From Ruminococcaceae bacterium UBA5397 (GTDB lineage: Bacteria > Bacillota > Clostridia > Oscillospirales > Acutalibacteraceae), in contig DHOF01000039.1 in assembly GCA_002411615.1 (NCBI GenBank), forward strand, positions 11,725 to 22,654: 10,930 nucleotides of DNA, given 5' to 3'. Below, piece by piece: positions 1 to 6,346 of this stretch (positions are counted from its first letter, which is position 1; each line of letters begins with the position of its first letter). Both the position numbers and the translations under genes were made by a program. The notes below the pieces were generated by a model. That model ran no database searches and was not told the DNA's origin. It was given only the letters and a program-made list of their open reading frames with translations.

Positions 1-206
1 CCGCAGTAACGCAGCAGAAACTGATGTTTTTCATTATTCATATAAATTTGATAAGCCAAATCATCTTTGATATAAACAGTGCTATAGCCGTTGTCTTCCG
101 TAGTAATTTCGCCTTGACGCTCAAAATGATTCTTATTAAGAACTTCTCCTACACGGGAATTCACTTGTTCAAACACGTTCTGCGGATTATAAACGCTCTG
201 CTCCAA
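1..206 (-). CDS. Unrecognised protein, 5' part only (runs off the left edge)
   Basis: Reading the minus strand from 206 gives 68 codons open to the window edge, beginning MEQSVYNPQNVFEQ and later containing TEDNGYSTVYIKDDLAYQIYM. I do not recognise the family. The visible part is polar, with no signal peptide or membrane segment, so it is probably cytoplasmic. The start is taken as TTG at 206-204, about 10 bases after a GGAG; an in-frame ATT one codon earlier lies 7 bases from the same site. An in-frame TAA at 230-228 closes the frame upstream. A good SigA-type promoter (304-332) lies about 90 bases upstream on the same strand, which supports a real gene rather than a chance frame. It follows the mltG-like gene in the same direction but appears separately transcribed. 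The C-terminal part is outside the window, so length and function cannot be judged. Confidence 0.6.
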   Translation of the reverse strand, partial: MEQSVYNPQNVFEQVNSRVGEVLNKNHFERQGEITTEDNGYSTVYIKDDLAYQIYMNNEKHQFLLRYC

Positions 207-303
207 AATGATATCACTCCTGTTTTTTTAAAATCCCAAAATTTCTTAGGACTATTTTTCAATTCTAAATCAAAATACCGTTAAAAAAGTCCGGATTGAT
301 TAG

Positions 304-332
304 ATTATACTATATGATTACGGATTTGTCAC
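304..332 (-). promoter_or_regulatory. SigA-type promoter for the left-edge gene
   Basis: On the minus strand, GTGACA (332-327; 5 of 6 match to TTGACA) is followed after exactly 17 bases by a perfect TATAAT (309-304). Initiation would fall near 297, giving a 5' leader of about 90 bases before the TTG start at 206. The -35 box lies inside an inverted repeat (321-344). Confidence 0.65.
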
Positions 333-344
333 CCCCGAAATCCG
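321..344. repeat. 7-bp perfect inverted repeat over the -35 box
   Basis: CGGATTT (321-327) and AAATCCG (338-344) form a perfect dyad with a 10-base centre. It covers the -35 element of the minus-strand promoter at 304-332 and lies just after the stop of the mltG-like gene. No T-tract follows it on either strand, so it is not an obvious intrinsic terminator. Its position would suit an operator, but a 7-bp dyad can arise by chance. Confidence 0.3.
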
Positions 345-360
345 AAGGACTCGGGAAATT

Positions 361-1134
361 TTACAGTAAACTTTGGACACCATATTTTTCCATTGCTTTC
401 AAATGTTCTTCAAAGGTATGGGAATAGTGGCTCTTTCCATCGTTGCCAAAGAAAAAGTACAGTGCATCTGTTCCCGCCGGATTGCGTACCGCATCGATCG
501 CCGCAACGCCGGGGCTGCAGATCGGCCCTTGCGGAAGCCCTTTTTTTCGATTCGTATTATAATAGGCCTGATAGTCTTCCGACTGAGGCAAGAGGCTGCT
601 TTGAGAAATCAAATCTGCATACACGCGGGTAGAGTCCAGCTGCAGCCTCATCCCGCTGTCCAGCCGATTCTGCAGCGTCCCTGCAATCATCTGCATCTCA
701 TCTGATATTTTCGTTTCCTTTTGCACCAGAGAAGCCAAAGTTAACTCATCTTCTGATAAGTCTCCTGCATTTGTTTCAAAGGCCTTTAAAATCCGAGTGA
801 GGACCACCTCAGCATTCTCTCCCTTTTGAAACAGATAAGAAGAAGGGAACAAATATCCCTCCATTCGGAATGCACATTTGGGATCATCAGGGATCGTAAA
901 TGTCTGTGGTTCATAAAATTCGCAGACCGTATAAAATTCTTCTTTAGAGCAGATCCCATTTTCGTCCAGCAGCTCTGCAGTTTGTTCAAAGGTATTCCCG
1001 GGTGGAATCGTTACCTGTACATAGTTTCCGGACGAAGAAGAGCCGACATCTTCCGCCTGACAGCCGGAAAACAGAACGACCGATAAGCAAATTCCAAGGG
1101 ACAATATTCTGAAAAACAGAGTATGATGTTTCAT
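361..1134 (-). CDS. mltG: Endolytic murein transglycosylase, MltG/YceG family, lipoprotein form
   Basis: MltG-family enzymes (YceG-like domain) cut nascent glycan strands of peptidoglycan endolytically at the outer face of the membrane and help set glycan length. The 257-residue product begins with a lipoprotein signal (basic residues, hydrophobic core, lipobox FSGC with Cys25), so it should be anchored by lipid rather than by the N-terminal membrane helix usual for the family. A LysM-like segment with VTIPPGNTF lies at about 41-68. EGYLFPSSY is at about 92-100. The catalytic block ASLVQKETK has the presumed catalytic Glu140, followed by NRLDSGMRLQLDSTRVY. The substrate-groove block YNTNRKKGLPQGPICSPG (about 172-189) and the closing SHTFEEHLKAM are typical. 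It is clearly shorter than the roughly 340 residues of E. coli MltG; the missing length is N-terminal. The ATG at 1134 has GAGG about six bases upstream. It is divergent from ddl, another wall gene. Family assignment is strong; lipid anchoring is inferred from the signal sequence. Confidence 0.9.
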   Translation of the reverse strand: MKHHTLFFRILSLGICLSVVLFSGCQAEDVGSSSSGNYVQVTIPPGNTFEQTAELLDENGICSKEEFYTVCEFYEPQTFTIPDDPKCAFRMEGYLFPSSYLFQKGENAEVVLTRILKAFETNAGDLSEDELTLASLVQKETKISDEMQMIAGTLQNRLDSGMRLQLDSTRVYADLISQSSLLPQSEDYQAYYNTNRKKGLPQGPICSPGVAAIDAVRNPAGTDALYFFFGNDGKSHYSHTFEEHLKAMEKYGVQSLL

Positions 1135-1183
1135 AGACGGCCTCTTTCTGCTATCTTAAAAAATAGTAATCGGTCATTTCAAT

Positions 1184-1205
1184 ATGAGTGCAAAATGAGT
1201 GCAAA
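1184..1205. repeat. Two tandem copies of an 11-base repeat in the mltG leader
   Basis: ATGAGTGCAAA occurs twice back to back (1184-1194, 1195-1205). An imperfect palindrome, GCAAAA-T-TTTTGC (1201-1213), adjoins and overlaps it. On the minus strand both lie just after the expected start of the mltG transcript (near 1217), so they would be in the first 35 bases of the 5' leader or serve as DNA sites for a regulator. Confidence 0.5.
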
Positions 1206-1223
1206 ATTTTTGCTTTTTTTATT

Positions 1224-1252
1224 ATTATACCGGCTGAGGAATTCTCTGTCAA
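1224..1252 (-). promoter_or_regulatory. Fully consensus SigA-type promoter for mltG
   Basis: On the minus strand TTGACA (1252-1247) and TATAAT (1229-1224) are both perfect and separated by exactly 17 bases. The start of transcription would lie near 1217, leaving a leader of about 83 bases before the ATG at 1134. Confidence 0.8.
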
Positions 1253-1303
1253 AGCCCTTTTGAAAAAGATTTGATTTTGGGTTGAGGGCCTCCAAATTCA
1301 GGA

Positions 1304-1352
1304 TTGCGCATCAAAAGTTCTTGTGGTATCATATAAGTTCAAGAATTATAAT
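1304..1352 (+). promoter_or_regulatory. Probable promoter region of ddl (box choice uncertain)
   Basis: Two weak options exist. One is TTGCGC (1304-1309), 17 bases, then TATCAT (1327-1332), preceded by TGG as in an extended -10. The other is a perfect TATAAT at 1347-1352 without a good -35 at the right distance (TTGTGG at 1321-1326 is 20 bases away). Either lies within the divergent intergenic region and fits a short leader before the ATG at 1400. Confidence 0.4.
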
Positions 1353-1399
1353 TATTTGTCTTTAAAAACAATTCTGACAAAATTGGAGGCATTCCTGAT

Positions 1400-2476
1400 A
1401 TGGCAAAAAAAACGATTGCGATCCTATTTGGAGGCAGCTCTTCCGAGCACGAGGTTTCCTGTGTTTCGGCAGCCGCCGTTGCCGACCACCTTTCCCAAGA
1501 ACTCTATGACGTGCGGCTTTTAGGCATCACAAAAGACGGCCGTTGGTATCTTTTCAGCGGCTCTACCGACGAAATGCGCGACGGCTCATGGGAAAATAAT
1601 GAGCTGAACCGAAAAGCTTTTATTTCCCCTGATACTTCTCTCAAGGGAATTGTTCTCGAGGGTGAAAATTCATTTGATGTAATAAAAGTTGACTGCATTT
1701 TTCCAGTCCTTCACGGCAAAAACGGCGAAGACGGAACTCTGCAGGGACTTCTTCATCTAAGCGGAATTCCTTATGTGGGCTGTGCAACGCTTTCCAGTGC
1801 CGTCTGCATGGATAAGGCGGTCACCCATACGCTGCTCTCCAGCTGGGGAATTGGGCAAGCGGAATACCTCTGGTTCTTTGCCGATAAATATGAAGGGGCA
1901 GGACGTCTGAAAATCCGGCAAAAGATCGAAGCACGCCTTGGATATCCGGTTTTCTTAAAGCCCGCCAACGCTGGTTCTTCTGTTGGAATCAGCCGAGTGA
2001 ATTCTGAAGAAGAGCTGGACGCTGCCGTCCAAAAAGCTGCAAAAGAAGACAGCAAAATCGTAGTAGAAAGTTTAGTGGTCGGCCAAGAAGTAGAATGCGC
2101 GGTCCTTGGAAACGAAAATCCGCAAGCAAGCGGTGTCGGCGAAATTGCAGCGGCTGCCGAATTTTATGATTATGATGACAAATATAAAAATGGAAAAAGT
2201 CAGCTTTATATTCCGGCACATCTTTCTGAGGAAGTCTCCGAAAAAATCCGCCGTACTGCCTGCCGAGCTTACCGTCTTTTAGGCTGCACCGGCCTTGCCC
2301 GTGTAGATTTTTTTGTGCGTGACGGAAAAGAAGTCATCTTAAATGAACTCAATACCTTACCGGGCTTTACAAGCATCAGCATGTATCCAAAGCTCTGGGA
2401 AAAGGCTGGAAAACCATTCAGCGAGTTATTGACGGATTTGATTAATTTGGCATTTGAACGCAAACATTATCAGTGA
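1400..2476 (+). CDS. ddl: D-alanine--D-alanine ligase
   Basis: This ATP-grasp enzyme joins two D-alanines for the peptidoglycan stem peptide in the cytoplasm. The 358-residue length is normal. Visible marks in order: FGGSSSEHEVS near the start with Glu16 (first D-Ala site); HGKNGEDGTLQG at 105-116; VFLKPANAGSSVGISRV at about 184-200, the ATP-grasp lysine and the glycine/serine loop; EFYDYDDKY at 254-262, the omega-loop region; and RVDFF with Asp303 plus NELNTLPGFTSISMYP (Glu316, Asn318), the metal ligands and C-terminal substrate loop. The tyrosine in EFYDY (Tyr256) is the residue of ordinary D-Ala-D-Ala ligases, where D-lactate-using ligases have Phe or His-type changes. A vancomycin-resistance ligase is therefore not indicated. 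GGAGG at 1385-1389, 10 bases before the ATG, supports the start. It diverges from mltG and precedes ywiB-argS by 110 bases; whether it shares their transcript is unclear. Confidence 0.95.
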   Translation: MAKKTIAILFGGSSSEHEVSCVSAAAVADHLSQELYDVRLLGITKDGRWYLFSGSTDEMRDGSWENNELNRKAFISPDTSLKGIVLEGENSFDVIKVDCIFPVLHGKNGEDGTLQGLLHLSGIPYVGCATLSSAVCMDKAVTHTLLSSWGIGQAEYLWFFADKYEGAGRLKIRQKIEARLGYPVFLKPANAGSSVGISRVNSEEELDAAVQKAAKEDSKIVVESLVVGQEVECAVLGNENPQASGVGEIAAAAEFYDYDDKYKNGKSQLYIPAHLSEEVSEKIRRTACRAYRLLGCTGLARVDFFVRDGKEVILNELNTLPGFTSISMYPKLWEKAGKPFSELLTDLINLAFERKHYQ

Positions 2477-2500
2477 TTCTATTTTTATCCCATCGCTTTT

Positions 2501-2530
2501 TTGAGCCATCATTTTGCAGTTCGGTATGAA
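2501..2530 (+). promoter_or_regulatory. Weak candidate promoter before the ywiB-argS operon
   Basis: TTGAGC (2501-2506), an 18-base spacer and TATGAA (2525-2530) match consensus at 4 of 6 positions each. It lies in the 110-base gap after ddl, where no clear terminator stem is visible, so read-through from ddl is equally possible. Confidence 0.25.
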
Positions 2531-2586
2531 TCAAGACCATGTAAATCCGATTGATATCGAAGCATTGTAAGGAGTCAACAATACCT

Positions 2587-3024
2587 ATGAAAGAAAACTA
2601 TCTGATTTCCGTCCTCGGCAAGCAGCAGGTCAATGGACAGTCGGATGAAATTGAAGTCAACACAACGGGCACTTACGTCCGCAAGGGCGATAAGCGCTAT
2701 ATTATGTATAAGGAATATGATGAAAATTCCCAGCCTACCAGAACCAACATCTTAAAAATAGAGGGAAATAACCGTCTTACCGTGATGCGCGGAGGAACGG
2801 ACGGCACCCATTTGATTCTGGAAAACGGCAAGCGGTATCTTTGCCAGTACAATACCGGCTATGGGAATCTAATGCTTGGCATTTCAACCTCGGAACTGCA
2901 AAATCTTCTGACCGATAAGGGCGGCAGTCTGAAGGTTCAGTATACGCTGGATATCAACTCCAGTCTTGCAAGCAGCAATGAACTTTATATTACCGTCAAG
3001 GAGGCAGAAAGCAAAGATGTCTAA
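2587..3024 (+). CDS. DUF1934 (YwiB-like) beta-barrel protein
   Basis: The 145-residue product matches my knowledge of the DUF1934/YwiB family: small, cytoplasmic, mostly beta-stranded, lipocalin-like proteins of unknown function in Firmicutes. Family-typical stretches are KRYIMYKEYDE (about 36-46), LKIEGNNRLTVMRGG (56-70), and YNTGYGNLMLGISTSEL (88-104). The C-terminal half (107-137) runs in alternating strands ending NELYITVKEA. The ATG at 2587 is chosen because TAAGGAG (2568-2574) lies 12 bases upstream; an in-frame TTG at 2551 would add 12 atypical residues and put the binding site inside the gene. Its end overlaps argS by 8 bases. The same pairing (ywiB before argS) is known from Bacillus subtilis, which supports the call. 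No molecular function is known to me. Confidence 0.85.
   Translation: MKENYLISVLGKQQVNGQSDEIEVNTTGTYVRKGDKRYIMYKEYDENSQPTRTNILKIEGNNRLTVMRGGTDGTHLILENGKRYLCQYNTGYGNLMLGISTSELQNLLTDKGGSLKVQYTLDINSSLASSNELYITVKEAESKDV
2998..3004 (+). promoter_or_regulatory. Ribosome binding site that fixes the argS start
   Basis: AAGGAGG inside the end of the ywiB-like gene lies 12 bases before the ATG at 3017. It selects that ATG over an in-frame upstream start at 2966, which would prepend 17 residues translated from ywiB's own coding sequence. Confidence 0.7.
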
Positions 3025-4711
3025 ATATGTAGGAATCGCAACCGAAGGACTTAAAAAGGCTATTCTCGAATCAATTACAAAAGCGCAGGAAAAAGGGGCT
3101 CTGCCAAAAGGAGAAGCTCCTGCTTTTACGCTGGAAATTCCCGCTGACCACAGCCATGGGAACTGGGCTTCCAATGCCGCTATGGTATCCGCACGGGCTT
3201 TTCATATGGCTCCCCGCAAAATTGCAGAAGCAATCAAAGAAAGCATCTCTCTTTCTGATACTTTCTTCGAAAGCTGTGAGATTGCCGGTCCCGGATTTCT
3301 GAATTTCTTTTATAAGCCTAATTTTTACGCAGCGGTACTTAATGACATCAATGCTTGCGGAAAAGATTACGGAAAAAGCAATTTCGGCGGTAAAAAACGA
3401 GTCCTTGTAGAATTTGTATCCGCCAACCCCACCGGCCCTATGCATGTCGGCAATGCCCGTGGAGGCGTTCTAGGAGATACCATGGCGGCTGTATTGGGAG
3501 AAGCCGGCTACCAAGTCGAACGGGAATTTTATCTCAATGACGCCGGAAATCAGGTCAATAAATTCGGTGCTTCTCTGGAGGCACGTTATTTGCAGCTTTA
3601 TCAAGGAGAGGACGCTGTACCTTTTCCGGAGGATGGCTACAAGGGAGTCGATATTATTGAGCACGCAAAAAGCTTTGCCAAAAAATACGGCGATCAATAT
3701 GTAAAAACTTCTTCTGAAGAGCGCCGCAAAGCGCTCATCCAATATGCTCTGCCGCTTAATATCGAAGGCTTAAAACAAGATCTTCTCAAATACCGAATCT
3801 GCTATGACAACTGGTTTAAAGAATCCACGCTTCACAAAAACGGAGAAGTCGAGAAAGTGGTCGAACTGCTCAAAGAAAAAGGCGCCACTTATGAAAAAGA
3901 AGGCGCCGTCTGGTTTAAAGGCGAAGATTATGGCTCTGAAGATTTTGTCCTAGTGCGTAAAAACGGAGTTCCTACCTATGTTGTTCCGGATATTGCCTAT
4001 CATTACAACAAGCTTGTTACCCGGAATTTTGATTACGCTGTCGACGTATTCGGCGCCGATCATCACGGCTATGTACCGCGTTTAAAAGGCGCTTTGCAGG
4101 CGTTAGGGGTTGATACTTCCCGCCTGGACGTTGTTTTGATGCAGATGGTTCGCTTAATGCGCGACGGCGAAGTGATTAAAGCCAGCAAGCGCAGCGGAAA
4201 AGCAATTACTCTTGTCACACTTCTTGATGAAGTCCCGGTAGATGCCGCACGCTTCCTCTTTAATTTGCGCGAGCCAACTTCCGAGATTGATTTTGACCTT
4301 GACCTTGCGATTCAGCAGGACAGCCAAAATCCTGTTTATTATGTACAATACGCACATGCACGCATTTGCAGCGTAATGAAGAAACTGAAGGAAGAAGAAA
4401 ACATGGTTCCGCACCCCTGCACAGAGGAGGAGCTTGCTCTTTTGAAAGCTCCCGAAGAGCTGGAACTCATTAATATTCTTTCTTCTTATACGGACGAAAT
4501 TATAGACGCTGCCAAAGAGCTGAACCCTACCAGAATCACACGGTATGCGCTCAGCCTTGCTTCGCTGTTCCATAAATTCTATACCGCCTGCCGGATAAAG
4601 GGCGAAGAAGAACACCTCGCAGCAGCACGCCTATTCCTCTGCCACGACACTGCCATTGTTTTGGAAAATGTTTTGGCACTCTTAAAAATCAACGCTCCGG
4701 AATCCATGTAA
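3017..4711 (+). CDS. argS: Arginyl-tRNA synthetase
   Basis: Charges tRNA-Arg with arginine, a class I synthetase that needs the tRNA for amino acid activation. The 564-residue length is normal. The N-terminal tRNA D-loop-binding domain (about 1-110) includes the NWASNAAMVSAR stretch. The HIGH motif appears as HVGN (143-146) within FVSANPTGPMHVGNARGG. The core continues with FYLNDAGNQ (171-179), YDNWFKEST (263-271), VLVRKNGVPTYVVPDIAYH (311-329) and DVFGADHHGYVPRLKGAL (343-360). The KMSKS loop is degenerate, KASKR (388-392), as is common in ArgRS. The C-terminal DALR anticodon-binding domain starts near VQYAHARICSVMKKL (443-457). The start ATG overlaps the preceding gene by 8 bases, pointing to translational coupling. 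rsmA follows after 30 bases. Nothing is truncated or missing. Confidence 0.96.
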   Translation: MSKYVGIATEGLKKAILESITKAQEKGALPKGEAPAFTLEIPADHSHGNWASNAAMVSARAFHMAPRKIAEAIKESISLSDTFFESCEIAGPGFLNFFYKPNFYAAVLNDINACGKDYGKSNFGGKKRVLVEFVSANPTGPMHVGNARGGVLGDTMAAVLGEAGYQVEREFYLNDAGNQVNKFGASLEARYLQLYQGEDAVPFPEDGYKGVDIIEHAKSFAKKYGDQYVKTSSEERRKALIQYALPLNIEGLKQDLLKYRICYDNWFKESTLHKNGEVEKVVELLKEKGATYEKEGAVWFKGEDYGSEDFVLVRKNGVPTYVVPDIAYHYNKLVTRNFDYAVDVFGADHHGYVPRLKGALQALGVDTSRLDVVLMQMVRLMRDGEVIKASKRSGKAITLVTLLDEVPVDAARFLFNLREPTSEIDFDLDLAIQQDSQNPVYYVQYAHARICSVMKKLKEEENMVPHPCTEEELALLKAPEELELINILSSYTDEIIDAAKELNPTRITRYALSLASLFHKFYTACRIKGEEEHLAAARLFLCHDTAIVLENVLALLKINAPESM

Positions 4712-4741
4712 TTTTGACCACACAGAAAGGAGATTTTGCCG

Positions 4742-5605
4742 ATGAATCTTTCAGACCCTCAAACGATTCGGTCGATTTTATCTCATCACGGATTTTCGTT
4801 TAGTAAAGGGCTGGGGCAAAACTTTCTGATTGACCCTTCTGTCTGCCCAAAAATGGCGGAAGCCTGCGGTGCGGATAAGGGAGTCGGCGTGCTCGAAATT
4901 GGACCTGGAATTGGTGTTCTGACAAAGGAACTCTGCTCCCGCGCAGAAAAAGTAACTGCCGTAGAACTCGATCATCGGCTTTTACCGGTTCTTTCCGAGA
5001 CGCTCTCCGGTTTTTCCAATCTCCATGTAATAGAAGGAGATATTTTAAAGTTGGATCTTCCAGAGCTGTTAAAAACAGAATTTCCGGGTTTAAAAATTGA
5101 AGTCTGTGCAAACCTTCCTTATTACATTACATCTCCGGTCATTATGGGCCTTCTGGAAGCAGATCTTCCAATTGACGCCATGACTGTAATGGTTCAAAAA
5201 GAGGCAGCTGAGCGGCTCTGTGCCATTCCTGGAACAAGGGCCTGTGGTTCAGTAAGTGCAGCTGTCTGGTTTTATTCTGAGCCTGAGATTTTATTTCCGG
5301 TAAAGAGAAATTGTTTTCTGCCCAGTCCAAAAGTAGATTCCACTGTGATTCAGTTAAAGATTCGCAGCAAGCCACCGATCGACATTCCTTCTCAAAAAGC
5401 TTTTTTTAGGACCGTTCATGCCTGCTTTTCCCAGCGTCGCAAAACCGTACTGAATTCACTTTCGGCAGGGTTATCTCTTCCGAAAGAAAAAGCTAGATGG
5501 GCGCTTTCCGAAGCAAAAATTTTGGAAAACCGCCGTGCCGAACAACTTTCAATGGATGAATTTGCGGCTCTTACACGCGCACTTTCAAAAGGAGATGTCA
5601 TATGA
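4742..5605 (+). CDS. rsmA: 16S rRNA (adenine1518/1519-N6)-dimethyltransferase RsmA (KsgA)
   Basis: Dimethylates two adjacent adenines in the 3' terminal hairpin of 16S rRNA using S-adenosylmethionine, a late step of small-subunit maturation. The 287-residue protein has KGLGQNFLID (22-31), SAM motif I VLEIGPGIGVLTKEL (50-64), VTAVELDHRLLPVL (71-84), catalytic motif IV NLPYYITSPVIM (124-135), the MVQKEAAERLCAIPG block (150-164), and KVDSTVIQL (197-205). FFRTVHACFSQRRKTVLNSL (221-240) begins the C-terminal helical domain. The ATG at 4742 is preferred because AAAGGAGA ends 8-9 bases upstream; the in-frame TTG at 4736 is only 3 bases from it. Loss of this enzyme gives kasugamycin resistance in other bacteria (known biology, not seen here). 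The gene ends in an ATGA overlap with a small membrane-protein gene. Confidence 0.95.
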   Translation: MNLSDPQTIRSILSHHGFSFSKGLGQNFLIDPSVCPKMAEACGADKGVGVLEIGPGIGVLTKELCSRAEKVTAVELDHRLLPVLSETLSGFSNLHVIEGDILKLDLPELLKTEFPGLKIEVCANLPYYITSPVIMGLLEADLPIDAMTVMVQKEAAERLCAIPGTRACGSVSAAVWFYSEPEILFPVKRNCFLPSPKVDSTVIQLKIRSKPPIDIPSQKAFFRTVHACFSQRRKTVLNSLSAGLSLPKEKARWALSEAKILENRRAEQLSMDEFAALTRALSKGDVI

Positions 5606-5796
5606 AAGAGAAATCGGACAAACAGCTCAGCTGGATTTTTTTTACAATCGCCTGCGTCTGTGCACTGATTGGAATGATTTTGAGTCCTCTTGAACAAGAA
5701 GCACTTTCTATCACTTTTTCCATGATTGCGGTAGTTATCGCACTCGGCGGAATTTTTCTTGCATTTGAGTCCCTTAAGCACTCTCAAAACCGATAA
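5602..5796 (+). CDS. Small two-helix membrane protein, unrecognised
   Basis: A 64-residue product whose ATG overlaps the rsmA stop as ATGA, with AAAGGAG 7 bases upstream inside rsmA, so translational coupling is likely. A charged N-terminus (MKEKSDKQ) precedes a hydrophobic stretch at about 10-28 (WIFFTIACVCALIGMIL), a short polar turn with PLEQE, and a second hydrophobic stretch at about 38-58 (TFSMIAVVIALGGIFLAF), ending in a polar, basic tail. This predicts a helical hairpin in the membrane. I do not recognise a family and no functional motif is visible. The dCMP deaminase gene follows after 15 bases. Coding status is supported by the start signal, overlap and hydrophobic pattern; function is unknown. 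Confidence 0.75.
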   Translation: MKEKSDKQLSWIFFTIACVCALIGMILSPLEQEALSITFSMIAVVIALGGIFLAFESLKHSQNR

Positions 5797-5811
5797 GGAG
5801 GAAAAATCGTT

Positions 5812-6300
5812 ATGCTGCGAAAAGATAAGATCAACTATTATTTAGACATCGCCGAAACAGTTTCGGAACGCTCAACTTGTCTGAGAAAGATGTGGGGTGC
5901 AATCATCGTCAATAATGATGAGATTGTCGCCACCGGCTATAACGGCGCTCCGAGAGGCCGTGCCAACTGTTTGGACACCGGCGTCTGTATTCGCGAAAAG
6001 TTAAAGATTCCGCGTGGAGAACGTTATGAAATCTGCCGTTCCGTCCATGCGGAAGCAAACGCGATCATCAGCGCCTCCCGCAAAGATATGATTGGTGCCA
6101 CGCTCTACTTGGTCGGACGCGATGCCGCTACCAAGGAATATGTAGAAAATCCATCCTCCTGTTCCATGTGCAAACGCATGGTAATCAACGCTGGAATTCT
6201 GCAGGTTATTGTCAGAATTAATAAGACAGAATATAAAGCCTTCCCGGTTCATGACTGGATCGAAAATGATGAGTCTTTAAGCGGTACATTTGGGTATTAA
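5812..6300 (+). CDS. Deoxycytidylate (dCMP) deaminase, ComEB-type
   Basis: Zinc-dependent deaminase expected to convert dCMP to dUMP, feeding thymidylate synthesis. The 162-residue protein has the cytidine/dCMP deaminase fold: GAIIVNNDEIVATGYNGAPRG (start about 29), then the zinc and proton-shuttle motif HAEANAI (His79, Glu81), and SSCSMCKRMVINAGI with Cys117 and Cys120 as the other catalytic zinc ligands. Further cysteines (Cys23, Cys53, Cys59, Cys75) sit in the region where phage T4 dCMP deaminase holds a second, structural zinc, so one may exist here. Length and motif order fit B. subtilis ComEB, a name that reflects its location in the competence operon rather than a proven competence role. 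GGAGG at 5797-5801 is 10 bases from the ATG. It is the last gene before the terminator at 6301. The assignment to dCMP rather than another deoxycytidine nucleotide is by family. Confidence 0.9.
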   Translation: MLRKDKINYYLDIAETVSERSTCLRKMWGAIIVNNDEIVATGYNGAPRGRANCLDTGVCIREKLKIPRGERYEICRSVHAEANAIISASRKDMIGATLYLVGRDAATKEYVENPSSCSMCKRMVINAGILQVIVRINKTEYKAFPVHDWIENDESLSGTFGY

Positions 6301-6336
6301 AAAAAGCCTTTGCGGTTAACCCCGCAAAGGCTTTTT
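6301..6336. terminator. Strong bidirectional intrinsic terminator
   Basis: A perfect 15-bp stem (6301-6315 with 6322-6336; core GCCTTTGCGG) with a 6-base loop begins right after the TAA of the dCMP deaminase gene. It is followed on the plus strand by a T-rich run (CTTTTTATTTTT) and flanked on the minus strand by T's after the stem. It therefore serves both the argS-rsmA operon and the converging lipoprotein gene, whose stop is at 6347. Confidence 0.93.
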
Positions 6337-6346
6337 CTTTTTATTT

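Noticed and set aside
24..284. An 86-codon plus-strand open frame at the left end
   Set aside because: Overlaps the minus-strand gene at 1-206, which has a promoter, binding site and better amino acid balance. The plus frame is Ile/Phe-rich as expected for a shadow.
338..360. A rho-independent terminator after mltG
   Set aside because: Short GC arms (CCCGA/TCGGG on the minus strand) are visible, but no T-tract follows and the loop is long.
1400..2476. A vancomycin-resistance-type (D-Ala-D-Lac) ligase
   Set aside because: The omega-loop tyrosine (EFYDYDDKY) of ordinary D-Ala-D-Ala ligases is kept, and no vanH, vanX or vanRS genes are near.
4154..4615. A 153-codon minus-strand open frame opposite argS
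   Set aside because: Fully antisense to the conserved ArgRS core and DALR domain, with no independent signals.
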